Shown one piece after another: positions 15,201 to 27,041 of a stretch of 64,000 nt of DNA. A program made the translations under genes and the position numbers. A model generated the notes under the pieces. That model did no database searches. It worked only from the letters and a program-made list of their open reading frames with translations, and was not told the origin of the DNA. Origin of the DNA: Blastomussa wellsi (taxonomy: Eukaryota > Cnidaria > Anthozoa > Scleractinia > Plerogyridae); assembly GCA_947652115.1 (NCBI GenBank), contig OX393562.1, positions 2,621,981 to 2,685,980 on the forward strand. Direction: 5' to 3'. Positions within the stretch are counted from its first letter, which is position 1. Each line of letters opens with the position of its first letter.

Positions 15201-18200
15201 TGAGTTAGTTGTTTGATACAAGGTACTGGTTTGTATGTAAGGTAGTTGTTTGATACAAATTCCTGGTTTGTATGTGAGGTAGTTGTTTGATACAAGGTAC
15301 TGGTTTGTATGTGAGTCAGTTGTTTGATACAAGGTACTGGTTTGTATGTGAGGTAGTTGTTTGATACAAATTCCTGGTTTGTATGTGAGTTAGTTGTTTG
15401 ATACAAATTACTGGTTTGTATGTAAGGTAGTTGTTTGATACAAATTACTGGTTTGTATGTGAGTTAGTTGTTTGATACAAAGTACTGGTTTGTATGCGAG
15501 GTAGTTGTTTGATACAAAGTACTGGTTTGTATGTGAGGTAGTTGTTTGATACAAATTACTGGTTTGTATGTGAGGTAGTTGTTTGATACAAATTACTGGT
15601 TTGTATGTGAGGTAGTTGTTTGATACAAGGTACTGGTTTGTATGTAAGTTAGTTGTTTGATACAAATTACTGGTTTGTATGTGAGGTAGTTGTTTGATAC
15701 AAGGTACTGGTTTGTATGTGAGTTAGTTGTTTGATACAAATTACTGGTTTGTATGTGAGGTAGTTGTTTGATACAAGGTACTGGTTTGTATGTGAGGTAG
15801 TTGTTTGATACAAATTCCTGGTTTGTATGTGAGGTAGTTGTTTGATACAAGGTACTGGTTTGTATGTGAGTCAGTTGTTTGATACAAATTCCTGGTTTGT
15901 ATGTGAGTTAGTTGTTTGATACAAGGTACTGGTTTGTATGCGAGGTAGTTGTTTGATACAAATTCCTGGTTTGTATGTGAGGTAGTTGTTTGATACAAAT
16001 TACTGGTTTGTATGTGAGTTAGTTGTTTGATACAAATTACTGGTTTGTATGTGAGTCAGTTTTTTGATACAAAGTACTGGTTTGTATGTAAGGTAGTTGT
16101 CTGAATAGTGCAGTTTGGGTGAGGACAAATGGTCCATAGTGCCTGACAGGTAATCCTGGTTTATGTTGAATTAGTATGTGACGTATGCAACTACACTGCA
16201 TCCTTCCATCCCCTCCTTCCCAGGTTACACCCCATAATTTTATCTGCTGGTACCCATTTATACACCTGGGCAAAGAGAAACACTGCAAGACTTAGGTGGC
16301 TTGCCTAAGAAAACAAGACAGCGAACCCATCCGAGGCTCAACCCGGGACTGCTCAATCCAGAGACCAGTGCACAAACCACCAGGCCACTGTCTCTCAAAT
16401 AAATATTATTACTGAATAGTTCTCCAAAAATACAAGTTTTGTGACAACAGCTTTGAACATTGCAAGGAGATGGGACAGCTCAAACAAATTTGCGCTCTCT
16501 GATTGGATAATTATAACTTGTCAAAAACCTTTGTTAGGTGGCCACACTAAGGCATGTGGTGCTGTAAGCTCTGAGAAGCCCTAGATATAAAAATTATTTT
16601 GCAGGTCATTAGAGTATTGAGTAATTACCCTATAAATATCAACCAGTGTTGTGTTCTGCCCCCATACTTCACGCCTGTCACTCAGGATATTTTCCAAGGA
16701 GAGGGCATACTTTACTCCCATCATATCAGACACATATAAGTTGTAATAACTTTTGTCATCATCTTCATGCCGCACAACCACCATCATTTCATTCTCACTG
16801 GCATCAACAACTTTGTAGGCCTAAAAAGTCAAACCACAGATCAATTTTTGTTAAAACAGTGTGGCTACAAACATGGCCACAAGCGTTGAAAAAAAAAACA
16901 ATTAACACATTTTGTCCCTTCCCATTCCACCACAGACAGGGCTCAAACCCAGCTCTGTTTCCGTAGCAGCTGAAGACTCATCACTCCCTATTATTGCTCC
17001 TTTCAGTGAAGGAGTTACTTACGAACTCTGTGCTGGAATAATTGATAAAAACATGAGCTTTGCAAGCTTATATGACCTGATTCAAGACCAGTGTACCTCA
17101 TAATTTGTCTAACAGCAAAACCATATGTACTGTTAACAGTACCCTTCTCATTCTTGTAGAATAGCAATTTTAACCAAGTCAGTTTATATCTAGTCGTCTT
17201 ACGTACATGTAGTATCAAGAGAAGTAACAGATACAGTTTGTTGAACTTTTGCACTTGCCTTTTCTTCGGCATCAAGAGGGAACTGTGCAAGCTGAAAGTA
17301 GTTTGCATTTGTGTTTGAGCTGGAGCCATTTTGGCAGAAAACATACAACCCCTTTGGCTTCAAGTCTTTCTGCAATGTCAAAAGATATTAATTATATTAA
17401 TGAAATTCTAAGATAGGTATTGCAATTTTCAACATCTTAACTGATCCATGGACTGACACTCATACATCCCCTTGAGGCTAGAGCAGGTAAAACTTGATCT
17501 TGTACAACTTCTTGTTCAGTCTGTAATCATTTAATTTTTGATGGGGCTGGGTGATTAACCCAACAGTCAAACCCAAGCCTGGAGGGCCAAGTAGCCCTTT
17601 TAGTGCAGATGGACCCTCCCCTTGAGACATGTCCAGCTTGAGTGGCCCTACCAGGAGTTTAACTACCACTGTCAGGTTCATAAATGCACAAAAGCCTCTC
17701 AACAAATCGAAGGGAAGGACTACTGTGAGAGGCCGACAGAGTATCTTGGAGAAGTGGAATTTCTGGCTATATTCCCCATATGGATAGAGCAATGGAATTG
17801 ACGATGACAGTGCACGTAGAAAGGAAAAGTCTGCATACGAGCGCAATGGCCCATCAGACAGGGCTTATCCCCGTTTCTGTAGTATGAAGTGACAGAGAGT
17901 ATTTCTACTCCCCCCTGGATGGGATGCTAGTCCATTGCGGGGTTACCCCCATTGTTTCACACGTGCTGTTCCACAGGTACATGTACATGTATCCATTAAT
18001 ACTCCTGGGTAGGTCCTACATGTAGACTGCACAAACCTGGACAAACACATATTTGCCTTCCACCTGCAAAGTATTTGACATGAAATGCCCCAAATACTTG
18101 TCAAAAATTTGCAAGCATTCAGATCCAGGATTTCTGCTACAGGGCAACTTTGCATGTTTCAACTCTGAGGTATCTGTTGAAAGAAACTAGATGATCAAAA

Positions 18201-21200
18201 AACAGCTAGTTGATTTGACCAAAATGAAGTTGTTATTAGGGATCAAGAGAAAATGGGGGGAGAGATCTCGAGGGATAGCCCTTGTCCGTCCCTTGGGATA
18301 TGTCAATTCCACTAATTTTTTAAACTGACTATTGAAATGAATGTCTGCTCCCCAAGATTTCTAGATATAGTTAAATTCAATATGAAAGTTGGAAGAGCAA
18401 TACAAAAATAATACCCAAAATTGAATATCTCTGGAACGAGAGCAGATAAAAATTATCACAAAAAGGAGAATGTCATTCTTCTTCAGTTTTAAAGGGCTTT
18501 CAAATAAGCTTATTTTTCAACAGGTTGTTTTTTCAGTTCATAATGCACTTTAACAAAATTTTAATCATTGTAATGGCAGACCAAGTGGAGTTAAGTTTTG
18601 TGGATTAAAATGACAACCAAAATGATATTTACTTTTTGGGCATCTCAGGTTACAGGCTTCCTGTAAGAAATTGTGGAACTGACATATCTCCAGAAAGCCC
18701 ACAAGCAGGCTTTTGGCCAGATGGCCATCCAAAAAACTGTTTGACCATTTTCTTGGAAATTTAAATACATGTACGTTATCTTGATTGTGAATAACTTTCT
18801 CCCATATTCTTCAGAAACAAAAAGTGATGCCCCACTTTCCAGGCCTGGAAAATACAATTCTGAAACTCAGAAGTTCCAGGTTTTTCATGACCCATAAGTC
18901 TTAAGAACCCTGCCACACTCTTATTTGTTGATAATTTTCCTTGTTTTCAGAAAGGTCCAGTAACTGACATTAGTTATTCCACTAAAACATTTTTGGAACT
19001 GATAGCAAAGACCTTAATATAATTACAATTGTCTTTGAATGAAAAACATTCTGATTTTACACTAATCATGAGGAATCGGACTGCGTAGCATTTACTCACA
19101 AATACTATAATTTCTTTCATGGCGAGTTGCAATTACAACAAATTTAAATTTAAGCACGTCCAAGACAACAAAAATTCAACTTTTTATGCACACCAGTCAT
19201 GTCAAAGGTAATAAAAATAATGCAGGGCAGTTTGCAAGTGTTTTACAAAAAACTAAGTGTCATCAAAGTGTAGAATAAATGTGTAGGGCAAACAATATAC
19301 AAATCAGCATTTAAAGTGCCTTTATTACCCTTTGTCAATTTGAACAAATTTCCAAAATGTATATAAATCTGAGATGTTTTGCGCATAAAAGTAATTGTAA
19401 TCTGTGTTGGATGACTATTTTATCAGCTCTTAGAAAACAGCCTTAAAAGCCCCCCTTTTTAACCATATTGAACACAAACAAGGAGCAATTGAGCAGCCTG
19501 GAACTAGCTGACTTGTGACGTCAATCTGGTATTGAACTCATAACTTTGTTCAGAGTTGGAAGCCCTCTGATTAGATATTTATGCAAACAAAAAAAGCCAG
19601 ACACAGAAAACTCCCACAATCCCAGAAAAGCCACTCTAACTGATATCCCCTGCTCCCACATTTTTTTTTCGGTGTGGTTTCAACTCAGAGGTGTGCAATT
19701 TCTTTTACGTTTTAAAAATAAATTGACAATAAAGCCCCGATCAAGTGGCGCATGATAGTCTATTATTAATAGTTTAATCAACTATCACATGCCTGGTCAA
19801 GTGGGAAAAACTACCCTTGACTATCATGAAGATTTTGAACAAGTTCAAAGTGAATGATAGTTGATGATAGCTTTTCCCACTTGACCATTTGTATTCTTCA
19901 CATGAAGCTTGGACAGGAATTAAATTTTGATTGTGGAGAGACAAATTCAAGTATGATTTCAAACTATTTGATTTGCATTTTCCCTTTTAAGTTATTCCAT
20001 GATTATGGCACCCACAATTCTTTTACAAAGAAAACTACAAATCAAGCCACTTAGAGCTGAAAGTAATTATTTTTAAATTACAGACTGAAGCTATTTTTTT
20101 GATTTACGACAAAAAATGTTATTATTATGTTATTATATTAAAAGCTCGCCATCTGAAATCAAAGGCACATTATATTTCACTTACACTTCTTGTTAGTCTG
20201 CACTTCTAAAAAGATTGCTGTGTTCTTTCCTTTAACTTGAGCTGGTGCCCTATAAAACAAAACATACGTTTTTTCCACTGATATCTGATAACACTGGTAC
20301 ATTTTCATGACGTGGTTCAAGTTTGTTAATTATTAAATAAATGATTGTCTAAGGTGGAGAATTATTTCAATCTTACAAAATACTAGACAATAAACAGGAA
20401 TGCCAAAATGCCCAAACTGAAGGGGAGAAAAGGAGCATCAATCAATCAATCAATCAATCAATCTTTATTTGTACTCATTCATTCTTGCTATAAAGTTATA
20501 AAAGGGAATGCAAATATTAATAGTAAAATTGGAGTATTAGCTGCCTGGAATAATCATAAGGGCTAGCGGAGCCAGGCAGCCAGTTAACATCAGTATTAAA
20601 TAGAAATAAAAATACAGGTCAGCAAGGAGAATGGGTTGAATGAGTAGAAAAAGAAAACAAAGTAAAGAGAAAGATAATGGATACCTAATAAGTTCTAATT
20701 ATTATACTAGAAACATAGCCTGAAGCTTGTCTGTCATAGCTTGACCAGCACGCTGCTTCTGCTGCTGAGATAATTCTAAATAAACTAGATATGCGTCGCT
20801 TTGGCAATCTCCCTGCAATTTGACGATTTCGGAGGGAATATGACAGTCAAAAGTGAAAGTTGCCCCGCCCTGTCGAAAGCTACGAGGGGAAAAATTGGAA
20901 GGATCTAATTGAAGGGTAGAAATAACCCACGAGAGAAAGGCACAAAATTGTTTGTAAGTGATGGGTTGTAGCTGCTAGACCAGAATCCGATATAACATTC
21001 TCGTCCTCAGAGCCACTTGTCCCTCTTAGCCGGCTGGGCCTGTGCACAAGGAAACAAGTGGCTCTGGGGACACGATTTGATTCGCTGAAATCAAACAAAG
21101 GTAGTACAATCACATGAGTCGTTTTAAAATCCCAAATCATTGGCACGTTTAAAGCAGTAGATGTGATTGGACTCCCTTTGTTAGATCCCCAGAGCCACTT

Positions 21201-24200
21201 GTTCCTAGTGTACATGCCCAGCCGGCTAAGAGGGACAAGTGGTTCTGCGGACGAGAATGCTGATATAACTGAAAAAAAGGGAGTGGAAACTGAACCCAGG
21301 CTTAGGGATAAATGGCGACGAAGAGCTAAGATCAGGCGAAGACGAGACCGAGGGATTGAGGGAATTGGCAAGACCAGAGAACGTTGCTGATACTGACAAA
21401 ATATGAGATGCTAGGCCACACGCTCGCTTGTAAAGGAAACTCGTCACTAGTAACTAGTTAATTAACCACCATTAATCAATGATTACTCAATTTCTTGTTT
21501 GTTGCTTTTGGTTTTCTCCTCGCTTCATGCTTGGATTTTATTTTGCATATTTAAATATGCTCATCTCGCATGTGCGAAAAGAATTGTCACATTCTGATTG
21601 ATTGTTTGTTTGCAAACTTAAGACTAACCCACGAACCCTGCTTGGGTATAACTATAGTTAGTCTATATCGAGGCGTAAATTTTCTAACTACAGTTAGAGC
21701 AAACAGAGAAGCAGTCACATTACCAAATTAACAAACTATAGTTATCCCCGTCTTTACTATAGTTAGTAGCCCAGATGTGACCACACCCACTATAGTTTAA
21801 GCAATATTATTTATTTCTCACGACAAAAAAATTTTAATCTCACCAGGAATGTCTCAGGACATTGTCAGCTAGTAAGGTCCATCTTTGGCCATCATCACTT
21901 GAATAGTAAACCTGAGGGGGGAAAATTAATTCTGATCTGATTCAGTTTTGTGTGTGTGTGTACACGTCCCACATGCCATGCCATAACCATTCGACTGTCC
22001 ATTAAACTCATCACCAATAGATGAGTTTGGGGAAGGTGCCTGAAGTTCCTGTAGAAGCCGCCCCGAGCGCAAACAATAACCATGACAACCCTGTGAGCGG
22101 CAACAACCAGGCACCGTCACACTGAGCAACAACTCAGTGGAAAAAATCATCAAGCTACCCATACTTACCACAAGGGATGGGAGGGACGGGAGCAAAAGCA
22201 ATCACTGTCCCAGCTAGCGAAAGGTAATGCAAGCAAATGACTTGACCTCAACATGAGACCTGTAAAATAACTGAGCCCCTGCAAAGCCTTGGATTCATGC
22301 ATGAGACCGCTGGCCAGCATTGTCTCGAGTTTAGCCTCGCCTAAATTACATTAAGCCACATTTAAATTTTCAAAAAGTTCTATTTTGTGTTCATTCAATC
22401 AATTACAGCTGCAAGTTCAATTTTCATTCTGTATTCATTCGAAAGTTCATTGCCTGTTAGATCAAAATAATCTAAGTGATACTGAATTGATGATCATAAA
22501 CTGTGGCTCTGATCAATACATTTAAATTTCCACAAAATGTAACTACATGTATCCAACAGTTTGGAAAACAAGCAAAATGTTTAACATACCCAGTTTCCAA
22601 TTGATAGTAAAATTTATTGAGAAATACTTTCTATGGTGATTGTGTTACTTTGAAGATAAAACTTTTAATTAAAATAATTACAGTTGAATCCAGATGTCTG
22701 AAAACTCCGAGGGAAACCAAATTCTAAGGCTAATGGACAATGGGCGGATAAGCGGAATCAAAGAAAGTCTACAGGCTCTACCTCAGGTCATGCTCACAAA
22801 TTCGGCTTCCTTTGCTCGCCGAAATTTTCCCCAAATTTTCCCCACTGGACAGCCTGTTTGCAGACTACAAGAAATTGAAATTTTACTGTCAAAGTGATGA
22901 GGAGATGGGCATTAAATTCTAAAATTTTCCACAATGTTACCTTTTTTGTTTGTTGATCATGAGCCACAATGAGATTGTCTGATACAGGATTACAGGAAAT
23001 GACATGAGGAGAGAAATTCAAGTAGGCTAAATTGAAAGTGTTCCCTTCATCATCTGAGATGTACATAGTAGGTTTAGGCTTCAGAACACTGACGATAACC
23101 TTGAACACAACAGAAAAATCAATTACTTGCAGTGCTTTCAATAAGAACCGACTGCCAATGAAATGAGTTAATACAACTGTAGTAGTGAGTATACATGTAG
23201 CTACTTAATTCACTCCACTTTGTTTAAAATAGAAACTACTCTTTTCCTACATGTACATTTGTAGAAATTAAAGACAGATTCTTAAAAAACATGATTACTG
23301 TACTCAAACCGGCTGCCTGCTTAAAATTTTATTGAAATCCCTAACTTGAGATTAAAATTCACATCGCAGTTTTGCAAGAGAGGATAAAGGGTAAGAGAGC
23401 TAATCCCCCATATGTGTCCTATTCCTACGGGAATCCGTCAAGAAGAAGGTGGCAAGAGCTGGTGATAAAGACAAGTAAATAAATGTGGAATGCAATATGT
23501 TTACTAGATTCCCCTCATCCCTCCAACCCTTCATCCTATATATAGCTGTACAACAGGGCTGCAAGTATTTTCTTCTTTCCGTGATTTCAAGGGCATGTGT
23601 CTGAGATGGTTCGCAGCTCTCACGCAGCTCTATTGTTTGAATACTGTGGGACCTTGTAAAGAGCTGCGTACCGCCCCATGTGTCCAACTAAATAAGTCAC
23701 ATTGGACAAAACAGAAGTTGGATGTTATATATTTATAGTTTTACTTAATATTCTTAATGCAAAACAATGGGGTCTGCATTTTCAGAGCAACAAAAATGAT
23801 GACATTTTGTCTGCATGTCCACAGTTGAGATTTCAGTGAATAATGGCAAATGTTTGTTATCCATTACTAGATGTTTAACTGTTACTTCAGCCCTTTGTGG
23901 TGATGAAAATAAACAGATTAATCTCTCTCTCAAGAGGAGAACAAAAAGAACTCAGTTATATCTAACCTTTTTGTGGTTACTATCACAAAAATCCACATTG
24001 TTAATGGGCTGTGACTGAAATTTGTAATCTTCACGTTTAAACGTGCTTCCATAATCAGTTGATCTGAAAGGAAAAAGTAAGCAAAGAATGACAGTCAGTG
24101 TCCAAGACAAATAATTAAGCCACTGAAATCTCAGATGCAAAAACCCTTGAACCAGTGAAAACCTTCATCTCTTTGTGAATGAATACATGTACAACCCTGT

Positions 24201-26876
24201 ATAAGGCCACAGGACTTCACAAGTATACTGTATTAATTTTAATTATAGTTCACCATTACATTTTCCCTGATTCTGATCGATTTAAATTGATCATGTGATC
24301 AGCAGTGTTCATCCATGGAGAGAACACTTGTTAGTGGAAAATGCCCAGCACGTGACAAATTTATTTGTTGATGAAATTGATTTAACACACACAAGTGACC
24401 TAGCTGTTTCTCAGCCGTTCAAATAGGCCACTTCAGAAAATACCATAAGAGATTGTACTCTTTGTTTATTCCCAATATTTTGCATAAGCATTGTTTTTGT
24501 TTTCTCTTGGGACCATTGTAAGTCTCATGAGAAACTGGAAACAATGCTTAAAGCAAATTTTGGGGACAAACAAAGAGTATTATATAATGGTATTTTCCGA
24601 AGTGGCCTATGCTGTACGTTCAGCCATTTATGTGTGATGGTGAATTGAGCATTGCGTTGAATGATATTGAGGTAGAACGTATAGTACTCTAGCCCAGATA
24701 TAAAAAAATACATGATCACAAGCTACAAAACAACAAAATGGAAAATATTTCATTCAAAGCGTACAATGTGAACAAGAACATTAAGAACATTTCCAGTTAT
24801 TTTGAGTGAAATGAGCTTTATCCACTTCAAGGTATTGGGATCTGAGTATATGGAAAAGCTCAGTTCGCTAATTTTTTGCAAGCAAAATAATTATGGCTAG
24901 AATTTCACTGTCAGTGGGCATTGCGATATGACACCAATTCAATGTTAAGTAATATTTTGGTTTCTACACATCATACAGCATCAACACTTCAACGAAGTCT
25001 TACTTACAGCTCTATTCCTTACTTACAGTTGTCTTACTTAACAAATTCAAAATAAAATGAAAGCAAATCTTGAGACTGCAGCACAGACTGGAATTAACTT
25101 TAATAAATATACAAAGAACAATAAAAAAACTAACTAATTAATTATCTTGTAATTAATATACAGTAGAAATCCTGAACAAAACCTAACCTCCAGAAGTATG
25201 CATCTTCACAAATGACATCCTCACTTTCAGTTTGATTAACTATCCTGCAAGTGTATATATAAATAACCTGGGAAGAAGAGGAACATACAGGCCTGATCAT
25301 CAGTTCTTCTAATTAGGGTATGTAACAACTGTTGAAAACAGTACAAGATGAGACATGACATTTTTCAAAAGACAAATAAAAAGAACTTACTTGAAAACCA
25401 TGCAATTTTGAGTTTGCATCTTCCAATACTGCTTATAAGCATGACCAAATACAGATTTTGACCCTGTTTTTTACTACATGTATACTGTATATAATTCTGA
25501 TTTTACAGTAGATACAATGATATATGCAGTTTTGGATACATTTTGTACCCAAAGAAACAAATTAGCAGAAATAAAGCAGTTTCAACTAAGTCAAGTGATT
25601 GGCCCCAGGATGGTGGGGTGGGGGCAACCCAAGTCATGAAGCTCTACCAGGGTAGGGATTTCAAGACATCTGGAATGGTCCCCAGAAGGGTTGGATTCTT
25701 TACTGAAAGAAAGAAATCAAATGATATGTTCTTCAAGTAAAAAAAATCGAGTCTCCTATGTGGTACTTATACGGAAATCAACCGGAACTCTTGAAATTTT
25801 TCTTTGTTATTGTCCCAGGGTCCAAACATTTTAAGACAAAGTTATAAGTACAACTTTGATCAGTAATTATATTACACCTACTAGATCCTTTGGTGTTAAC
25901 TTATTGAAAGAAAATTATTTAGTGCTCAATATTCAAAACAAGAGAAAAAATATAGGTATCATACTCGTTTATAAGAAAATGATGATTTACTTCTCTAGTG
26001 AGCTCCAGATAAAAAGAAAAATCTGACCTATCCCGGGGCAAACCATTGATAGGTGCATTAAACACCTGTTAAACCATGCAGTCTGGAGAAAGAAATAGTG
26101 TCAACTCAACTCCACGCGAAATTGTAATGTAGAGTGTGTTTGTTCGATCACCTTGTTTGGGTATATTCTTTATGTTAAAGCATATGTGTTGTGATTTAAT
26201 TTTATCTTTGGTTTAAAATTTTTTAAACCAGTTTGATTTGCATTTCTCATTGTCTTGTTGGAACAAAGGGAAATCAACATCAAACTGGTTTAAAAAAATA
26301 ATTTTAAACCAAGGATAAATTTAAACACAACATATGCATGGAAGATTGAAGAATCTGCTTGTAGTTAAAAAAAATATATGAACTTTATGTTCAAACTATA
26401 TACAATATTATTACAGGCATTATATTTTTTTTAAATAATCATACGACAAGCTTAACAACAATAAAAAATGACGAAGCAAAAACATGTGCAATCACACAAT
26501 AATAATTATCAACTTCAAGTATGATGAATCTTACCGAACTTTTTTTCCCTGACCAGTGCAAAAATGCTGTGGTATGGTTGTCTCCTTTAAGTTCGAACTC
26601 TTCTGATATTTTCGTATGATTGTGGACACGGAGAGAATCTTCCGCACTTCGCCTCAATCTGAAATTATTCAACTTTTGTATTTCCTTGTCAAAGTGGAAG
26701 TCAGCCCCTCGAAAGAAATGGAATCCACGATCGGGACTTTCTCTTTTCAACGGAATGTGTTTTATCGTGTTTCCAATGTCACGTAGACGGAACGCATTGG
26801 AAACTGAGATTGTTAGAAGAGTGCAAGTTAATACAAAATAGCACAAGATGTTTACAACCCGCCACCTAGACGCCAT
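212..26876 (-). CDS. SORL1: VPS10-domain sorting receptor, SorLA/sortilin family (3' end outside window)
   Basis: Type I sorting receptor that carries cargo between Golgi and endosomes. Exons in transcript order: 26876-26535, 25267-25188, 24063-23967, 23099-22941, 21911-21844, 20249-20185, 18844-about 18775, 17369-17235, 16820-16629, 7529-7365, 6805-6703, 5703-5627, 4511-4423, 3944-3837, 2490-2370, 2080-1941, 322-212. All phases join except at the 3' end of exon 7, which is uncertain. The ATG at 26876 is chosen because a ~28-residue signal peptide follows it; an in-frame ATG at 26924 is less likely. A furin-type RLRR lies at residues 73-76, as in family propeptides. Asp-box motifs of the ten-bladed propeller follow (STDYGSTF, SDDEGNTF, SSDDGQRW, STDGGLTW), then VYGMVTEPGE and the cysteine-rich 10CC start (ECLLG, CTCEIDDFECDFGY). 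These match SORL1 better than SORT1. The membrane and tail exons lie left of base 1, so any LDLR-A or FN3 repeats that would prove SORL1 are unseen. Confidence 0.85.
375..907 (-). mobile_element. 5'-truncated LINE, 3' end of ORF2
   Basis: A minus-strand frame open from about 907 to a stop at 560-562 encodes the end of a non-LTR retrotransposon ORF2. It contains KLAIETGRYW, a CPIC...EDEYHFLNICPAY zinc-binding motif and a basic tail. An AT-rich 3' untranslated part follows to about 375. The fragment lies in the last visible SORL1-like intron, in the same orientation as the gene. A G-run at 940-957 lies beside the truncated 5' end. Family assignment rests on the cysteine/histidine motif; the reverse-transcriptase core is missing. 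Confidence 0.7.
3583..3662. repeat. GTTC tetranucleotide microsatellite
   Basis: Imperfect run of GTTC/GTTCATTC steps, just after a C-run near 3547-3560, inside a SORL1-like intron. The rest of this intron (2491-3836) shows nothing recognisable. Confidence 0.85.
4852..5083. mobile_element. Fold-back MITE (CTCGTTCCCAGAGG arms)
   Basis: Two inverted arms of about 65 bp. The left begins TCTCGTTCCCAGAGG and includes TTTTGGTCAGCACCAAG. The right contains CTTGGTGCTGACAAAAAGG and ends in CTCTGGGGACGA. About 95 bp separate them. No coding capacity. It sits in a SORL1-like intron. A related end motif recurs near 32505 and in the 20975-21271 element. Confidence 0.75.
5443..5616. mobile_element. Fold-back MITE with AGTGGTGGATC ends
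   Basis: The ends AGTGGTGGATC and GATCCACCACT are inverted, and much of the G/C-rich interior (GGGCCC, AAATTGTTTGG / CCAAACAATTTT) also pairs. The unit is about 170 bp, non-coding, and ends a few bases from the 3' splice region of exon 12 (5703-5627). Confidence 0.75.
6962..7038 (-). mobile_element. tRNA-derived SINE head
   Basis: Read on the minus strand it has an A box (TGGCCTAATGG) and a B box (GGTTCGAGCCC) at tRNA spacing. The same head occurs near 16390, 29390 and 35690, so this is a dispersed SINE and not a working tRNA gene. It lies in the intron between exons 10 and 11 of the SORL1-like gene. Confidence 0.7.
7801..16105. repeat. 8.3-kb minisatellite, 37-bp unit, about 224 copies
   Basis: Head-to-tail copies of a 37-bp unit with core GTAGTTGTTTGATAC and ACTGGTTTGTATG. 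The first and last few units are degenerate (near 7750-7850 and 16050-16105). Variation concentrates at two places: before TTGTTTGATAC (GAGGTAG, GAGTTAG, AAGGTAG, GAGTCAG) and after GATAC (AAATTAC, AAAGTAC, AAGGTAC, TAATTAC, AAATTCC). Because 37 is not a multiple of 3, the minus strand reads open through long stretches as repetitive Asn/Thr/Gln/Tyr peptides; these are artefacts. A block of about 2.3 kb is present twice. The array fills most of the intron between exons 9 and 10 of the SORL1-like gene. Confidence 0.97.
16200..16397 (-). mobile_element. tRNA-derived SINE, body plus head
   Basis: The minus strand carries a decayed A box (GGCCTGGTGGTTTGTGC), a B-box remnant (GGTTGAGCC) and the shared SINE body with TACACCTGGG and TGGTACCCATTTATA. 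It abuts the minisatellite's right edge in the same intron. Confidence 0.65.
16445..16560. mobile_element. Half copy of the ATTGG-bearing fold-back MITE
   Basis: Matches the right arm of the full element at 46357-46583: AGCTCAAACAAATT, GCTCTCTGATTGG, and a GGTGGCCACACTAAG end. The left arm is absent. Confidence 0.65.
17855..17960. mobile_element. SINE body fragment
   Basis: Shares GTATTTCTACTCCCCCC, TGGATGGGATGCTAGTCC and GGGGTTACCCCC with the SINE at 28285-28464. The tRNA-like head is missing. It lies in the intron between exons 7 and 8 of the SORL1-like gene. Confidence 0.6.
20437..20720 (-). mobile_element. Probable LINE 3' tail with (TGAT)n
   Basis: An ATCA-repeat run (20437-20462) followed by CTTTATTTGTACTCA reads on the minus strand as a LINE 3' end with a tetranucleotide tail. 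It also holds AGCTGCCTGG / CCAGGCAGC inverted ends. No coding remnant is visible, so the LINE origin is inferred. Confidence 0.4.
20975..21271. mobile_element. Nested fold-back MITE (AGAGCCACTTGT arms)
   Basis: The outer arms (ATTCTCGTCC...CTCTTAGCCGGC at left, its inverse at 21217-21268) pair over about 50 bp. Inside, AGAGCCACTTG is repeated in inverted form at 21010/21056 and 21190/21232, so two smaller palindromes lie within a larger one. It sits in the SORL1-like intron between exons 5 and 6. Confidence 0.75.
24424..24612. mobile_element. Fold-back MITE, TAGGCCACTTC ends (complete copy)
   Basis: Inverted ends ATAGGCCACTTCAGAAAATA and TATTTTCCGAAGTGGCCTAT. The interior is nearly self-complementary (AAGCATTGTTT / AAACAATGCTT; CTTTGTTTATTCCC / GGGGACAAACAAAG). 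A second copy lies at 49030-49192. Non-coding, in the SORL1-like intron between exons 2 and 3. Confidence 0.85.
26176..26340. mobile_element. Fold-back MITE with TTTAAACCAGTTTGAT arms
   Basis: The left arm (GTTGTGATTTAA...AAACCAGTTTGAT) and right arm (ATCAAACTGGTTT...TTTAAACACAACATATG) are inverted across a ~40-bp loop. Half copies occur at 42440-42535 and 53405-53460. It lies in intron 1 of the SORL1-like gene. Confidence 0.8.
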
Positions 26877-27041
26877 ATTGGAGTGATTTGGTATTTGGAG
26901 TTGGACATCGCTTGAGCGCCGCAATGTTTATTGTCAGCGGTTACAGGGGTTGCCATAATGGCGAAAATTGCATTTTTAGAGCCCCCCTCTGGTCAATTTC
27001 TTCCTTTTGCCATTGCTTCGAATGCATGGTCGGATTTCAAA
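26877..27041. promoter_or_regulatory. Divergent promoter, SORL1-like / RPL26
   Basis: The two start codons are 165 bp apart and point away from each other. A pyrimidine tract (TCTTCCTTTTGC, 26999-27010) 30-40 bases before the RPL26 ATG resembles the 5'-terminal oligopyrimidine start of ribosomal-protein mRNAs. No clear TATA box is visible. That both genes are driven from here is inferred from arrangement. Confidence 0.55.

Noticed and set aside
7801..16105. Long minus-strand open frames (up to 196 codons) of Asn/Thr/Gln/Tyr repeats
   Set aside because: They arise because a stop-poor 37-bp unit is read in all three frames in turn. They lie inside an intron and have no start context or homology.
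7801..16105. Units contain TGAGGTAGT, identical to the first nine bases of let-7, so the gene's sense strand has many let-7-like sites
   Set aside because: The match ends after nine bases, no precursor hairpin is present, and let-7 is a bilaterian microRNA not known in cnidarians. Probably chance.
7801..16105. CRISPR array
   Set aside because: Units abut with no unique spacers, and the context is a eukaryotic intron.
20880..21371. 163-codon minus-strand frame
   Set aside because: Runs through a nested fold-back MITE within an intron.
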